Shown one piece after another: positions 27,113 through 36,009 of a stretch of DNA of 64,000 nucleotides; the stretch's first letter is position 1, and each line of letters opens with the position of its first letter. The position numbers and the translations under genes were made by a program. Source of the DNA: Kitasatospora papulosa (GTDB lineage Bacteria > Actinomycetota > Actinomycetes > Streptomycetales > Streptomycetaceae); NCBI RefSeq assembly GCF_000717245.1, contig NZ_JNYQ01000018.1, positions 1 to 64,000 of the forward strand, in the 5' to 3' direction. A model generated the notes under the pieces. The model had not been told where the DNA came from, did no database searches, and saw only the letters and a list, made by a program, of their open reading frames with translations.

Positions 27113-28753
27113 TCAGTGGGCCCCGGTGCCGGTGAGGGACTTGACCTCGAGTTCGGCGTACTTGCCCTTGTCCGGCTCCTCCTTCGAGAGGACCGAGCCG
27201 ACCCAGCCGAGCAGGAAGCCCAGCGGGATGGAGATGAGACCGGGGTTCTCCAGGGGGAACCAGGCGAAGTCCACGTCCGGGAACATCGAGCTGGCCTTCC
27301 CGGAGACGACCGGGGAGAACAGCACCAGGACGACGGACGAGGCGAGACCGCCGTAGATCGACCAGAGGGCGCCCTGGGTGGTGAAGCGCTTCCAGAAGAG
27401 GCTGTAGAGGATGGTCGGCAGGTTGGCCGACGCGGCCACGGCGAAGGCGAGGGCCACGAGTCCGGCGACGTTCAGGTCGCGTGCCATGGCGCCGAGGGCG
27501 ATGGAGACGACACCGATCGCGACGGTGGCCCAGCGGGCCGCGCTCATCTCCTCCTTCTCGGTGGCCTTCCCCTTGCGGATGACGTTGGCGTAGATGTCGT
27601 GGGCGAAGGAGGACGAGGAGGCGAGGGTGAGGCCCGCGACGACGGCGAGGATCGTGGCGAAGGCCACCGCGGAGATCACGGCGAGCATGATGGCGCCCCC
27701 CGTGGTGCCGACCCCTCCGAGGTACTCGGCGAGCTGCGGTGCCGCCGCGTTCCCCGCCGGGTTCTTCGCCTTGATCTCCTCGGGCCCGATGAGCGCCGCG
27801 GCGCCGAAGCCGAGGGCGATCGTCATGAGGTAGAAGGCGCCGATGATGCCGATGGCCCAGTTCACGGACTTGCGGGCGGCCTTGGCGGTCGGGACGGTGT
27901 AGAAGCGGATCAGGATGTGCGGGAGTCCGGCGGTGCCGAGGACCAGCGCGATGCCGAGCGAGATGAAGTCCAGCTTCGAGACGTCCGTGGCGCCGTACTT
28001 GAGGCCGGGCTCCAGGAACGCCGCGCCGTGGCCGCTCTTCTCCGCCGCGGTGCCGAGCAGGTCGGAGACGTTGAAGTCGAACTTCCACAGCACCATCAGG
28101 GTCATCAGCAGGGCGCCCGCGATGAGCAGCACGGCCTTGACCATCTGCACCCAGGTGGTGCCCTTCATCCCGCCGATGGTGACGTAGACGATCATGAGGA
28201 CGCCGACCAGTGCCACGATGAGGATCTTGCCCGCGTCGCTGGTGATGCCGAGCAGCAGCGAGACGAGGACGCCCGCGCCCGCCATCTGGGCCAGCAGGTA
28301 GAAGATCGACACGACGATGGTGGAGACTCCCGCGGCGGTGCGCACCGGCCGCTGGCGCATCCGGTAGGCGAGGACGTCGCCCATGGTGTAGCGGCCCGAG
28401 TTGCGCAGCGGCTCGGCGACGAGCAGCAGGGCGACGAGCCAGGCGACGAGGAAGCCGATGGAGTAGAGGAAGCCGTCGTAGCCGAAGAGGGCGATGGCGC
28501 CGGCGATGCCGAGGAAGGACGCCGCCGACATGTAGTCGCCGGAGACGGCCAGGCCGTTCTGGAAGGCGGTGAACTGCCGCCCGCCGGCGTAGAAGTCCGA
28601 CGCGCTCTTGGTCTGCCGGCCGGCCCAGACGGTGATGCCCAGGGTCGCGGCGACGAAAACGGCGAAGAGCGTGATGATCAGCGGGCGGTGCTCGGCCGTC
28701 GACGACGACGCGGCGAGCTGGATCACGGGATGCGATGCGTACGCGGCGCTCAT
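27113..28753 (-). CDS. Sodium:solute symporter, ActP (cation/acetate) type
   Basis: The 546-residue product is a solute:sodium symporter with about thirteen helices. The motifs GGRQFTAFQNGLAVSGDYMS (in pieces), the GTAGLPHILIRFYTV segment and ASSSSFAHDIYANV are those of the ActP/MctC group that takes up acetate and other short monocarboxylates. The ATG overlaps the stop of the DUF485 gene by four bases, the usual arrangement for these symporters. A long hairpin terminator follows. Confidence 0.9.
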   Translation of the reverse strand: MSAAYASHPVIQLAASSSTAEHRPLIITLFAVFVAATLGITVWAGRQTKSASDFYAGGRQFTAFQNGLAVSGDYMSAASFLGIAGAIALFGYDGFLYSIGFLVAWLVALLLVAEPLRNSGRYTMGDVLAYRMRQRPVRTAAGVSTIVVSIFYLLAQMAGAGVLVSLLLGITSDAGKILIVALVGVLMIVYVTIGGMKGTTWVQMVKAVLLIAGALLMTLMVLWKFDFNVSDLLGTAAEKSGHGAAFLEPGLKYGATDVSKLDFISLGIALVLGTAGLPHILIRFYTVPTAKAARKSVNWAIGIIGAFYLMTIALGFGAAALIGPEEIKAKNPAGNAAAPQLAEYLGGVGTTGGAIMLAVISAVAFATILAVVAGLTLASSSSFAHDIYANVIRKGKATEKEEMSAARWATVAIGVVSIALGAMARDLNVAGLVALAFAVAASANLPTILYSLFWKRFTTQGALWSIYGGLASSVVLVLFSPVVSGKASSMFPDVDFAWFPLENPGLISIPLGFLLGWVGSVLSKEEPDKGKYAELEVKSLTGTGAH

Positions 28754-29115
28754 GCGTCGCCCTCCAGACGTGACTTGATGGCCGCCGCCTGCGGGTCGAG
28801 CTTGTTCGTGGCGTGGCGCGAGTAGAACCAGGCGATGAGGAACGTGGTGGCGAACTGAGCGAGGCCGAAGACGAAGGCGACGTTGAAGTTCGCGAAGACG
28901 ATCTTGCTCATGAAGTCGTCGGCGTAGCTGGACAGCAGCACGTACAGCAGATACCAGGCGATGAAGCCGATGGTCAGCGGAAAGGCGAAGGAGCGGTGGG
29001 AGCGGCGCAGCTCGGCGAACTCCGTGCTGTCCTGCGCCTCGAGGAACGCCTCGGTCGTGGGCTGGACGGGGCTGCCGTCCTCGGGGCTCTGGGGCGGCGG
29101 TGCTTCGGTGACCAC
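28750..29115 (-). CDS. DUF485 membrane protein, partner of the ActP-type symporter
   Basis: The 121-residue product has two hydrophobic helices in its C-terminal half with the DUF485 pattern ELRRSHRSFAFPLTIGFIAWY (pieces) and ANFNVAFVFGLAQFATTF. It is always found just upstream of ActP-like symporters and is presumed to be a small subunit. GTG 29115 is chosen because GAGGAGA lies immediately upstream; GTG 29163 is an alternative that adds 16 residues. The gene overlaps the symporter gene by four bases. Confidence 0.86.
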   Translation of the reverse strand: MVTEAPPPQSPEDGSPVQPTTEAFLEAQDSTEFAELRRSHRSFAFPLTIGFIAWYLLYVLLSSYADDFMSKIVFANFNVAFVFGLAQFATTFLIAWFYSRHATNKLDPQAAAIKSRLEGDA

Positions 29116-29421
29116 GGATTCTCCTCGCGACGCGGGTGCGGTGATGGGGACGTTGGCTTTCACGGGGAGTCCTCTGCTGAGTGACGGGGGCTGATCGCAC
29201 GACTCCCTGTGCAACGGCACGGAGAGCGTGGCGAAGCGGTTCACCGCAGGTTCGGTCCTCCTGGGGAGGCACTCGTGTACGCGACTCCCGGAGGTCACAC
29301 CTCGAACTCACTTGCCCGCATTCATTGATGTGCCGGGAAGATCAGCGATAGCTTCACTGGTCATGTACCGGACCGGACACGCCTGTGTCCGGTTCCACGG
29401 CACGGATGATGTGGAGAACCC
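29116..29421. other. Divergent promoter region, symporter operon and S8 protease
   Basis: No supported gene lies here. A candidate rightward promoter for the protease is TTGATG (29325-29330), an 18-base spacer, and TAGCTT (29349-29354). The leftward promoter of the DUF485 gene is not evident. Confidence 0.45.
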
Positions 29422-30957
29422 ATGGCTCATCTGGCATCCCGACGGACTCGCGTACTCACGCTGCCCGTCGGACTCGCGCTCACGGCCTCGCTCGGCTTCC
29501 TCCCGACCGGGACCGCGGCCGCGGCACCCGCGGACGAGCAGCCCGCGGCGCAGGTGCGGACGGACGGCCCCGAGCTGTCGTACGTCGTGAACACGCGGGC
29601 GGGTCACGGCACCGTCAAGCAGGTGCGGAAGGCGATATCCGCGGCCGGCGGGACCGTCGTGACGTCGTACGACACGATAGGTGTCATCGTCGTCCACTCG
29701 CAGAACCCGGACTTCGGCGCGACGATCCGCAAGGCCAAGGGCGTCCAGTCCGCGGGCGCCACGCGCACCAGCCCCATCGCTCCGGCCGCGACGAAGGACA
29801 TCGGGGTCGAGCAGCCCCTGACCGCCGCGCAGGCGCAGGCGGCGTCGGCGGACGCGGCGGCGGGCCAGGACCCGCTGGAACCCCTGCAGTGGGACCTCCC
29901 CGCCATCAAGGCGGACCAGGCGCACAAGAAGTCCCTGGGCAGCAGCAAGGTCACGGTCGCCGTCATCGACACGGGCGTGGACGACACCCACCCGGACCTG
30001 GCGCCGAACTTCGACCGCGGCGCCTCGGTGAACTGCGTGTCCGGCGCCCCTGACACCACGGACGGCGCCTGGCGGCCCGCGGCCGGGGAGAGCGACCACG
30101 GCACGCACGTGGCGGGCACCATAGCCGCGGCCAAGAACGGCACCGGGATCACCGGCGTCGCGCCGGGCGTGAAGGTCTCCGGCATCAAGGTGTCCACACC
30201 GGCCGGCCTGTTCTACACCGAGGCCGTCGTCTGCGGCTTCGTGTGGGCCGCCGAGCACGGTGTCGACGTGACGAACAGCAGCTACTACACCGACCCGTGG
30301 CTGTTCAACTGCAAGAACGACCCGGACCAGGGCGCCCTGGTCGAGGCGGTCACCCGCGCGACCCGCTACGCGGAGCGCAAGGGCGTCGTCAACGTCGCCG
30401 CGGCCGGCAACTCCGACCACGACCTGGCCCTCGACGCCATCGAGGACTCGACGAGCCCCGACGACTCGACGCCGGTCACCCGCACGGTCGACCCGAGCGC
30501 CTGCCCCGACATCCCGACCATGCTGCCGGGCGTCGTGACGGTCTCCGCGACGGGTGCGAAGAACCTCAAGTCCTCCTACTCGAACTACGGACTCGGGGTC
30601 ATCGACGTGGCTGCTCCGGGCGGTGACTCGACGCGCTACCAGACGCCCGAGGCGCCCGCCGACAACGGTCTGATCCTCTCGACGCTGCCCGGTGGCCGCT
30701 TCGGCTACAAGGCCGGTACGTCGATGGCGTCGCCGCACGTCGCGGGTGTCGCGGCGCTGATCAAGTCGACCCACCCGCACGCCTCATCGGCCGCGGTGAA
30801 GGCGCTGCTGACGCTCCAGGCGGACGCCACCGCGTGCGGCGCGCCGTACGACATCGACGGTGACGGCACCGTCGACGCGGTCTGCGAGGGCGGCAAGCGG
30901 TACAACGGCTTCTACGGAGCCGGAATCGTGGACGCGCTGGACGCGGTCCGCAAGTAG
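29422..30957 (+). CDS. Secreted S8-family (subtilisin-like) serine protease
   Basis: The 511-residue product has a signal peptide (basic start, hydrophobic residues about 11-32, then AAAAPA) and an I9-like propeptide up to about residue 150. The protease domain carries the catalytic triad Asp183 (VAVIDTGV), His226 (DHGTHVAG) and Ser434 (GTSMASPH). The oxyanion Asn is in AAAGNSDHD. No C-terminal P-domain or wall anchor is visible. It is probably an exported protease for nutrient release or maturation of other secreted proteins. GTGGAGAA lies upstream of the ATG. Confidence 0.92.
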   Translation: MAHLASRRTRVLTLPVGLALTASLGFLPTGTAAAAPADEQPAAQVRTDGPELSYVVNTRAGHGTVKQVRKAISAAGGTVVTSYDTIGVIVVHSQNPDFGATIRKAKGVQSAGATRTSPIAPAATKDIGVEQPLTAAQAQAASADAAAGQDPLEPLQWDLPAIKADQAHKKSLGSSKVTVAVIDTGVDDTHPDLAPNFDRGASVNCVSGAPDTTDGAWRPAAGESDHGTHVAGTIAAAKNGTGITGVAPGVKVSGIKVSTPAGLFYTEAVVCGFVWAAEHGVDVTNSSYYTDPWLFNCKNDPDQGALVEAVTRATRYAERKGVVNVAAAGNSDHDLALDAIEDSTSPDDSTPVTRTVDPSACPDIPTMLPGVVTVSATGAKNLKSSYSNYGLGVIDVAAPGGDSTRYQTPEAPADNGLILSTLPGGRFGYKAGTSMASPHVAGVAALIKSTHPHASSAAVKALLTLQADATACGAPYDIDGDGTVDAVCEGGKRYNGFYGAGIVDALDAVRK

Positions 30958-30964
30958 GGCATGA

Positions 30965-31000
30965 CGGAGGGGCCGGGGACAGCTGTCCCCGGCCCCTCCG
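30965..31000. terminator. Perfect palindrome terminator
   Basis: Two 18-base arms (CGGAGGGGCCGGGGACAG and its complement) meet without a gap between the convergent protease and dehydrogenase genes. Confidence 0.8.
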
Positions 31001-31028
31001 TGTTCCGTCCCCGCGTTCCTTCCGGCTG

Positions 31029-32072
31029 CTACGGCTTGATCAGGACCTTGAGCGCCGTGCGCTCGTCCATCGCCTTGTAGCCGCCCGGCACCCCGTCCAG
31101 CCCGACCGACAGGTCGAAGACGGGCGACGGGTCGATCGTGCCGTCGAGCACGTCGGGGAGCAGTTCCGGGATGTAGGTGCGCACCGGGGCGACGCCGCCG
31201 CGCAGGGTGATGTTCCGGTCGAACATCGCGTCGAGGTCGATCCCGGTGCCGCTGCCGTGCGGGACTCCGACGTATCCGACGGAGCCGCCGTCGCGGACGA
31301 TGTCGATGGCCGTGCGCATCGACTGCTCGGTGCCGACCGCCTCGATGACCCCGTGGGTGCCCTCGCCGCGCGTCAGCTCCCGTACGGCCGCGAGGGCCGC
31401 CTCGCCGCGCTCGGCGACGACGTCGGTGGCGCCGAACGCCCGGGCGATGTCGGTACGTGCCTGGTGGCGGCCCAGCGCGATGATCCGCTCGGCGCCGAGC
31501 CGCTTGGCCGCCATGACGCCGCAGAGGCCGACCGCACCGTCACCGACGACCGCGACCGTGCTGCCGGGCCTCACGCCCGCGCCGAGTGCGGCGTGGTGAC
31601 CGGTGCCGAGCACGTCGGAGAGCGCGAGGAGCGCGGTGAGCAGCCGGTCGTCGGAGGCGGCCGCCGCCGGGAGCTTGACCAGGGTGCCGTCGGCGAACGG
31701 GACACGCACGGCTTCGCCCTGGCCGCCGTCCGAACCGACCGACCCCCAGAAGCCGCCCCGCGGGCAGGAGGTGGTGAGTCCTTCGGCGCAGTAGGCGCAG
31801 GTGCCGTCGGACCAGACGAACGGGGCCACCACGAGGTCACCCGCGGAGAAGCCGGCGACCTCGGAGCCCGCCTCCTCGACGACACCGAGGAACTCGTGGC
31901 CGATGCGCTGGCCCGGCTGCCGGGCCGACTCACCGCGGTAGGCCCAGAGGTCACTGCCGCAGATGCAGGCCCGCAGGACCCGCAGGACCACGTCGGTGGG
32001 CTGCTGGACCGTGGCGTCGGGCACCTCCTCCACACGGATGTCGTGGGGGGCATGGATCACAGTGGCGCGCAT
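31029..32072 (-). CDS. Zinc-dependent alcohol dehydrogenase family protein
   Basis: The 347-residue product is a medium-chain dehydrogenase. The catalytic zinc site is shown by CGSDLWAY near residue 38 and GHEFLG near residue 59; the structural zinc Cys residues are in GTCAYCAEGLTTSC. The Rossmann loop is GDGAVGLCGVMAAK. NAD(P) preference and substrate are not decidable; an unusual feature is GGFWGS after the zinc loop. The gene is a single unit leftward of a lipid-enzyme pair. Confidence 0.88.
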   Translation of the reverse strand: MRATVIHAPHDIRVEEVPDATVQQPTDVVLRVLRACICGSDLWAYRGESARQPGQRIGHEFLGVVEEAGSEVAGFSAGDLVVAPFVWSDGTCAYCAEGLTTSCPRGGFWGSVGSDGGQGEAVRVPFADGTLVKLPAAAASDDRLLTALLALSDVLGTGHHAALGAGVRPGSTVAVVGDGAVGLCGVMAAKRLGAERIIALGRHQARTDIARAFGATDVVAERGEAALAAVRELTRGEGTHGVIEAVGTEQSMRTAIDIVRDGGSVGYVGVPHGSGTGIDLDAMFDRNITLRGGVAPVRTYIPELLPDVLDGTIDPSPVFDLSVGLDGVPGGYKAMDERTALKVLIKP

Positions 32073-32093
32073 GCGTGGGGGTCCTCGCTGGTC

Positions 32094-32774
32094 TCAGATT
32101 CTGATACGCCCCTCACGGTACGCCCCGGGGGCGGCTCCGGTGGCATCTCTGTGCAGATCGAGCGCCCCTCTCGTGAGCAGGTACTGCGCCGCGAGGTAGG
32201 TCAGCATGATCCAGAAGTCGTGGGCGGGCAGCTGGGGCAGGTCCGCGATGCCGGTGGCGATGAGCGCGTCGGAGAAGAGGAAGAGCGCGCCTCCGAGGGC
32301 GGCGGGGCGGCCGAGGACGCCCGCACGCCAGGCCATGGCCGTGAGCAGCAGGCTGTACCCGGTCAGCGGGACGCGCAGTCCGTCCGGCAGGCCCGGCCAC
32401 AGCAGCGCGACGAAGGTCACGAGCACGACGGCGTAGACGGCGCCGGAGACCGGCCGGACGGGGGCGCGGCCGAAGAGCGCCAGGTAGCAGACGTGGCCCG
32501 CGGCGAAGAAGCCCATCCCGGCGAGGAACGCGAGCTCGGCGTCGGGCATCAGCAGCACGTCCCCGGCCCAGCCGCAGAGCAGCGCGGCGATCAGCAGCCC
32601 GGGCCCTCCCCGGGCTGCGGCGTAGCCGGTGAGCAGGAGCATCAGCAGCGGCTTGGTGGCCACGTGCACGGCGTCCTGCCCGGCGAGGAGCCCGGCCAGA
32701 TGGACGGCGGAGACGGCCAGGAAGGCCACGAGCAGCGGTCGTACGAGCCGGGGCGCACCGGCGCGGGGCCTCAT
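32094..32774 (-). CDS. YhhN/TMEM86-family lysoplasmalogenase-like membrane protein
   Basis: The 226-residue product has about eight hydrophobic helices and the YhhN family motifs KPLLMLLL, GDVLLM and FLAGMGFFAAGHVCYLALF, with SDALIATG near the C-terminus. Characterised members (human TMEM86B and a Legionella protein) hydrolyse the vinyl-ether bond of lysoplasmalogens. The ATG overlaps the stop of the fatty-acid-hydroxylase-superfamily gene by four bases, so the two are made together. The family assignment is firm; the enzymatic activity here is inferred. Confidence 0.85.
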   Translation of the reverse strand: MRPRAGAPRLVRPLLVAFLAVSAVHLAGLLAGQDAVHVATKPLLMLLLTGYAAARGGPGLLIAALLCGWAGDVLLMPDAELAFLAGMGFFAAGHVCYLALFGRAPVRPVSGAVYAVVLVTFVALLWPGLPDGLRVPLTGYSLLLTAMAWRAGVLGRPAALGGALFLFSDALIATGIADLPQLPAHDFWIMLTYLAAQYLLTRGALDLHRDATGAAPGAYREGRIRI

Positions 32775-33667
32775 CCGGTGCGCTCGGTGGCGGCGTGCGG
32801 CCGGGCGGGCACGGGGGTGGCGGGCACGGCGGGGCGCGACGGCTGCCAGCCCGGGCCCCTGAAGACCCGGCCCGCGCGCTCGCTCCAGGTGGCGGCCGAC
32901 CGTACGTCGCGGGCGATGGCGGCGTACTCGTGGGTGGCGACACGGAACGGGTTGTGGGTGCTGATGTTCTTGGTGAGCCCGAAGACGGGGCGCTCGGTCT
33001 CCGGGGCGAACGAGCCGAAGAGCCGGTCCCAGAGGATGAGGATCCCGCCGAAGTTCCGGTCCAGGTAGCCGCCCTGGGAGGCGTGGTGCACCCGGTGGTG
33101 GGAGGGGGTGTTGAGGACGAACTCGAAGGGGCGGGGCAGCTTGTCGACGCGTTCCGTGTGCACCCAGAACTGGTAGACGAGGTTCGCCGACGAGCAGAAG
33201 GCGAGCGCGGCCGGGTGGACGCCCAGCGCGATGAGCGGCAGGTAGAAGGGCCAGGAGGTGAGCGAGGTCCAGGGCTGGCGCAGGGCGGTGGTCAGGTTGA
33301 ACTTCCGGCTGGAGTGGTGGACGACGTGGCAGGCCCACAGGATCCGGATGACGTGGTGGCCCCGGTGGGACCAGTAGTAGAAGAAGTCCTGGGCGAGCAG
33401 CATCAGCAGGACCGTCCACCACAGCACGGGGACGCGCAGCGGGGTCAGTTCGTACAGGGCGGCGTAGATCGCCACGACGGGTATCTTCCACAGCAGGTCG
33501 AAGACCAGGCTGCCCAGCCCCATGGTGACGCTGGTGGCCGCGTCCTTGGCGTCGTACCCGGCGGCCTCGTCGTCCGGGTGCAGGCGGTACGACACCATTT
33601 CGAGGACGGTGAGCAGGACGAAGGCCGGGATCGACCACAGCACGACATCGGGCAGGTTCGGCTCCAT
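32771..33667 (-). CDS. Fatty acid hydroxylase/sterol desaturase superfamily membrane protein
   Basis: The 298-residue product is an integral di-iron enzyme. Its His clusters are HRGHH (101-105), HVVHH (114-118) and HHRVHH (190-195). Four hydrophobic helices surround them. The superfamily includes sterol desaturases, carotenoid hydroxylases and alkylglycerol monooxygenase, which cleaves glyceryl ethers. It is translationally coupled to a lysoplasmalogenase-like gene, which favours an ether-lipid substrate over a sterol or carotenoid. The C-terminal 40 residues are Pro/Ala-rich and probably unstructured. Confidence 0.86.
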   Translation of the reverse strand: MEPNLPDVVLWSIPAFVLLTVLEMVSYRLHPDDEAAGYDAKDAATSVTMGLGSLVFDLLWKIPVVAIYAALYELTPLRVPVLWWTVLLMLLAQDFFYYWSHRGHHVIRILWACHVVHHSSRKFNLTTALRQPWTSLTSWPFYLPLIALGVHPAALAFCSSANLVYQFWVHTERVDKLPRPFEFVLNTPSHHRVHHASQGGYLDRNFGGILILWDRLFGSFAPETERPVFGLTKNISTHNPFRVATHEYAAIARDVRSAATWSERAGRVFRGPGWQPSRPAVPATPVPARPHAATERTG

Positions 33668-33773
33668 GCGAGCACCGTAGAGCCGCTCCGGGCACCGGGC
33701 ATAGATGTTGTTACCGACAAGTATGTGAGACGTGGCGTCAGGACCGGTTGGCGGGTTCCTCCAACCGCCCCCC

Positions 33774-34493
33774 TCACACCCCCGCGGCCCCCAACAGCGC
33801 CCCCGCTCCGTACGTCACCGCCATGGCCACCGCTCCCCCGGCCATGTTCCGCAGCACCGCCCGCCCGGCCGGCGCCTCGCCCAGCCGGGCGCTCCACCAG
33901 CCGGTGAGCGCCAGGGCCGCGAGGACCGAGACCACTGTGACGGGGAGCCGTGCCGAGGTGGGCGGCAGCACGATCGCCAGCAGGGGCAGCAGCGCGCCCA
34001 CCGTGAAGGCCAGGAAGCTCGCCCCGGCCGCGTGCCACGGGTTGGTCAGCTCGTCCGGGTCGATGCCCAGCTCGACCTCGGCGTGGGCGCGCAGCGCGTC
34101 GCGCCGGGTGAGCTGGACGGCGGCCTCCCGGGCGAGCCGGCGGCTCAGCCCCTTCTCCTCCAGGAGTCCGGTCAGTTCGGCGAGCTCGGCCTCCGGGGTC
34201 TCGCGGAGCTCCCGCTTCTCCGTCTCCAGTGCGGCCTTCTCCGAGTCGCGCTGGGTGGACACCGACACGTACTCGCCGGCCGCCATCGACATGGACCCCG
34301 CGAGCAGCCCCGCGAGGCCGGCCGTCAGGAGGGTGGACCGCGCGCCCGTGGCTCCGGCCACACCGACGACGAGGCCGGCGGTGGAGACCACTCCGTCGTT
34401 GGCGCCGAGCACGGCGGCCCGCAGCCAGTTGAGCCGGGTGCCGAGCCCGTTGCCGTGGGGTTCGTCGTGTGTCTGGTCTGGTGTGTCCGTCAC
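33774..34493 (-). CDS. VIT1/CCC1 family iron/manganese transporter
   Basis: The 239-residue product has the CCC1 signature at its N-terminal half: NWLRAAVLGANDGVVSTAGL (in pieces), SMSMAAGEYVSVSTQRD, then a Glu-rich cytoplasmic helical segment (KRELRETPEAELAEL) that binds metal in plant VIT1. Two C-terminal helices complete the five. Such proteins remove Fe2+ or Mn2+ from the cytoplasm. It is a single gene, divergent from an exonuclease gene. Confidence 0.9.
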   Translation of the reverse strand: MTDTPDQTHDEPHGNGLGTRLNWLRAAVLGANDGVVSTAGLVVGVAGATGARSTLLTAGLAGLLAGSMSMAAGEYVSVSTQRDSEKAALETEKRELRETPEAELAELTGLLEEKGLSRRLAREAAVQLTRRDALRAHAEVELGIDPDELTNPWHAAGASFLAFTVGALLPLLAIVLPPTSARLPVTVVSVLAALALTGWWSARLGEAPAGRAVLRNMAGGAVAMAVTYGAGALLGAAGV

Positions 34494-34641
34494 TCCGGGA
34501 GCGTCTCACCGGACCCGCCCGGGGGGCGCCACCGACCCGCGTGCACGGCGGCCACGGTCAACTGCGGGCCGTCCCGTCCGGGTTCGCGGCCGAAGGTCCC
34601 GGATGGGTGGCTGTCGGTGGCGGCCCGTATTCTCTGTGACC

Positions 34642-35643
34642 ATGCTCGACGACCGTCAGACCGCAGCGCCGTGGCCGGCCGCCTATCCCCAGGGGTACGC
34701 GGTCGTCGACGTGGAGACCACCGGACTCGCCCGCGACGACCGGATAATCTCCGCTGCCGTGTACCGCCTGGACGCGAGAGGCGACGTCGAGGACCACTGG
34801 TACACGCTGGTGAACCCGGAGCGGGATCCCGGCCCCGTCTGGATCCACGGGCTGACCAGTGACGTCCTGGAGGGAGCGCCGCTCTTCCCGCAGGTCGCCG
34901 CGGAGTTGTCGGAGCGGCTGGCCGGGCGGGTCCTCGTCGCGCACAACGCCGCGTTCGACTGGTCGATGATCGCCCGGGAGTACGCCCGGGCGGCGGTCAC
35001 CGCGCCCGTCGAGCAGCGGCTGTGCACCATCGCGCTCGCCAAGGAGCTGCGGCTCCCCCTGCCCAACCACAAGCTGGAGTCGCTCGCGGCGCACTTCGGC
35101 GTGGTGCAGCAGCACGCGCACCACGCCCTGGACGACGCCCGGGTGCTGGCCGAGGCCTTCCGGCCGTCCCTGCACGCGGCGGCCAAGGGCGGGGTGCGCC
35201 TTCCGCTGCTGGAGTGCCGGCCGCTGACCGAGTGGTACGACTCCCCGGTCACCCCGCGCGCCGGCTACCGGCCCTCGCAGGGTCAGGGCAGCTGGCGTCC
35301 CTCGCGCAAGCGTCCCGCGTGCCCGTATCCGAATCCCGGGCGCTACGAGTCGGACAAACCTCTCATGCAGGGCATGCGGGTGGCCTTCTCGGGAGACACC
35401 TCGATCGACCGTGAACTCCTGGAGGACCGCGCCGTGGAGGCCGGCCTGCACGTGGCGACCAGCGTGTCCCGGCTGACGAGTCTGCTCGTCACCAACGACC
35501 CGGACTCGGCGACGTCCAAGACGGTGAAGGCGAAGTCGTTCGGCACACCGGTCCTGGAGGAGAGCGCGTTCACCCATCTGCTGAGGGACGTGGCACCGGC
35601 CGTGTCGGTCGTCGTGCCGAAGCCGTCGCCGTCATCGGAGTGA
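34642..35643 (+). CDS. DEDDh 3'-5' exonuclease with C-terminal BRCT domain
   Basis: The 333-residue product has an N-terminal DnaQ-like exonuclease: motif I VVDVETTG (about 20-27), motif II VAHNAAFDWSMI, and motif III HHALDDARVLA with the DEDDh His. After an Arg/Ser/Pro-rich linker, a BRCT domain (about 240-320; GMRVAFSGDT begins it) ends the protein. The pair is typical of an actinobacterial repair-type exonuclease distinct from DNA polymerase III epsilon. TATTCT (34628-34633) lies eight bases before the ATG, and no Shine-Dalgarno is present, so the message is probably leaderless. Confidence 0.88.
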   Translation: MLDDRQTAAPWPAAYPQGYAVVDVETTGLARDDRIISAAVYRLDARGDVEDHWYTLVNPERDPGPVWIHGLTSDVLEGAPLFPQVAAELSERLAGRVLVAHNAAFDWSMIAREYARAAVTAPVEQRLCTIALAKELRLPLPNHKLESLAAHFGVVQQHAHHALDDARVLAEAFRPSLHAAAKGGVRLPLLECRPLTEWYDSPVTPRAGYRPSQGQGSWRPSRKRPACPYPNPGRYESDKPLMQGMRVAFSGDTSIDRELLEDRAVEAGLHVATSVSRLTSLLVTNDPDSATSKTVKAKSFGTPVLEESAFTHLLRDVAPAVSVVVPKPSPSSE

Positions 35644-35706
35644 ACCGGCGGCGACTCGCCCCGTGCCGGCTCGCCCCTCACCGCCCGGCGTCCCACCCTG
35701 TGGCGC

Positions 35707-35940
35707 ATGGCACGTTGCGAGGTATGCGGAAACGACTACGGGATGTCCTTCGAGGTGCACGCGCAGGGCGCGGTGCACGTCTTCGACTGCTTCTCCTGCG
35801 CCATCCACCGCATGGCGCCCATCTGTGAGCACTGCCGGGTCCAGGTCATCGGCCAGGGCGTCGAGGTCGACGGCCACTGGTACTGCGGCGGTCACTGCGC
35901 CCGCGCCGAGGGAAGGGCGGGCATCGTGGACAAAGTGTGA
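35707..35940 (+). CDS. Small zinc-ribbon protein
   Basis: The 77-residue product has CEVCGNDYG near its N-terminus, DCFSCA, CEHC and a final CGGHC, enough for two treble-clef-like zinc sites. Such short Cys-rich proteins are common in actinobacteria and are sometimes labelled metallothionein-like. A function is not known. It follows the exonuclease gene by 63 bases on the same strand. Confidence 0.82.
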   Translation: MARCEVCGNDYGMSFEVHAQGAVHVFDCFSCAIHRMAPICEHCRVQVIGQGVEVDGHWYCGGHCARAEGRAGIVDKV

Positions 35941-36009
35941 CGGGCCGGCCCCGGCCGCACGGGGGACCCTCCGTGCCGCACCCCATGACCCCGGTTGTAC
36001 GGTCATGGG

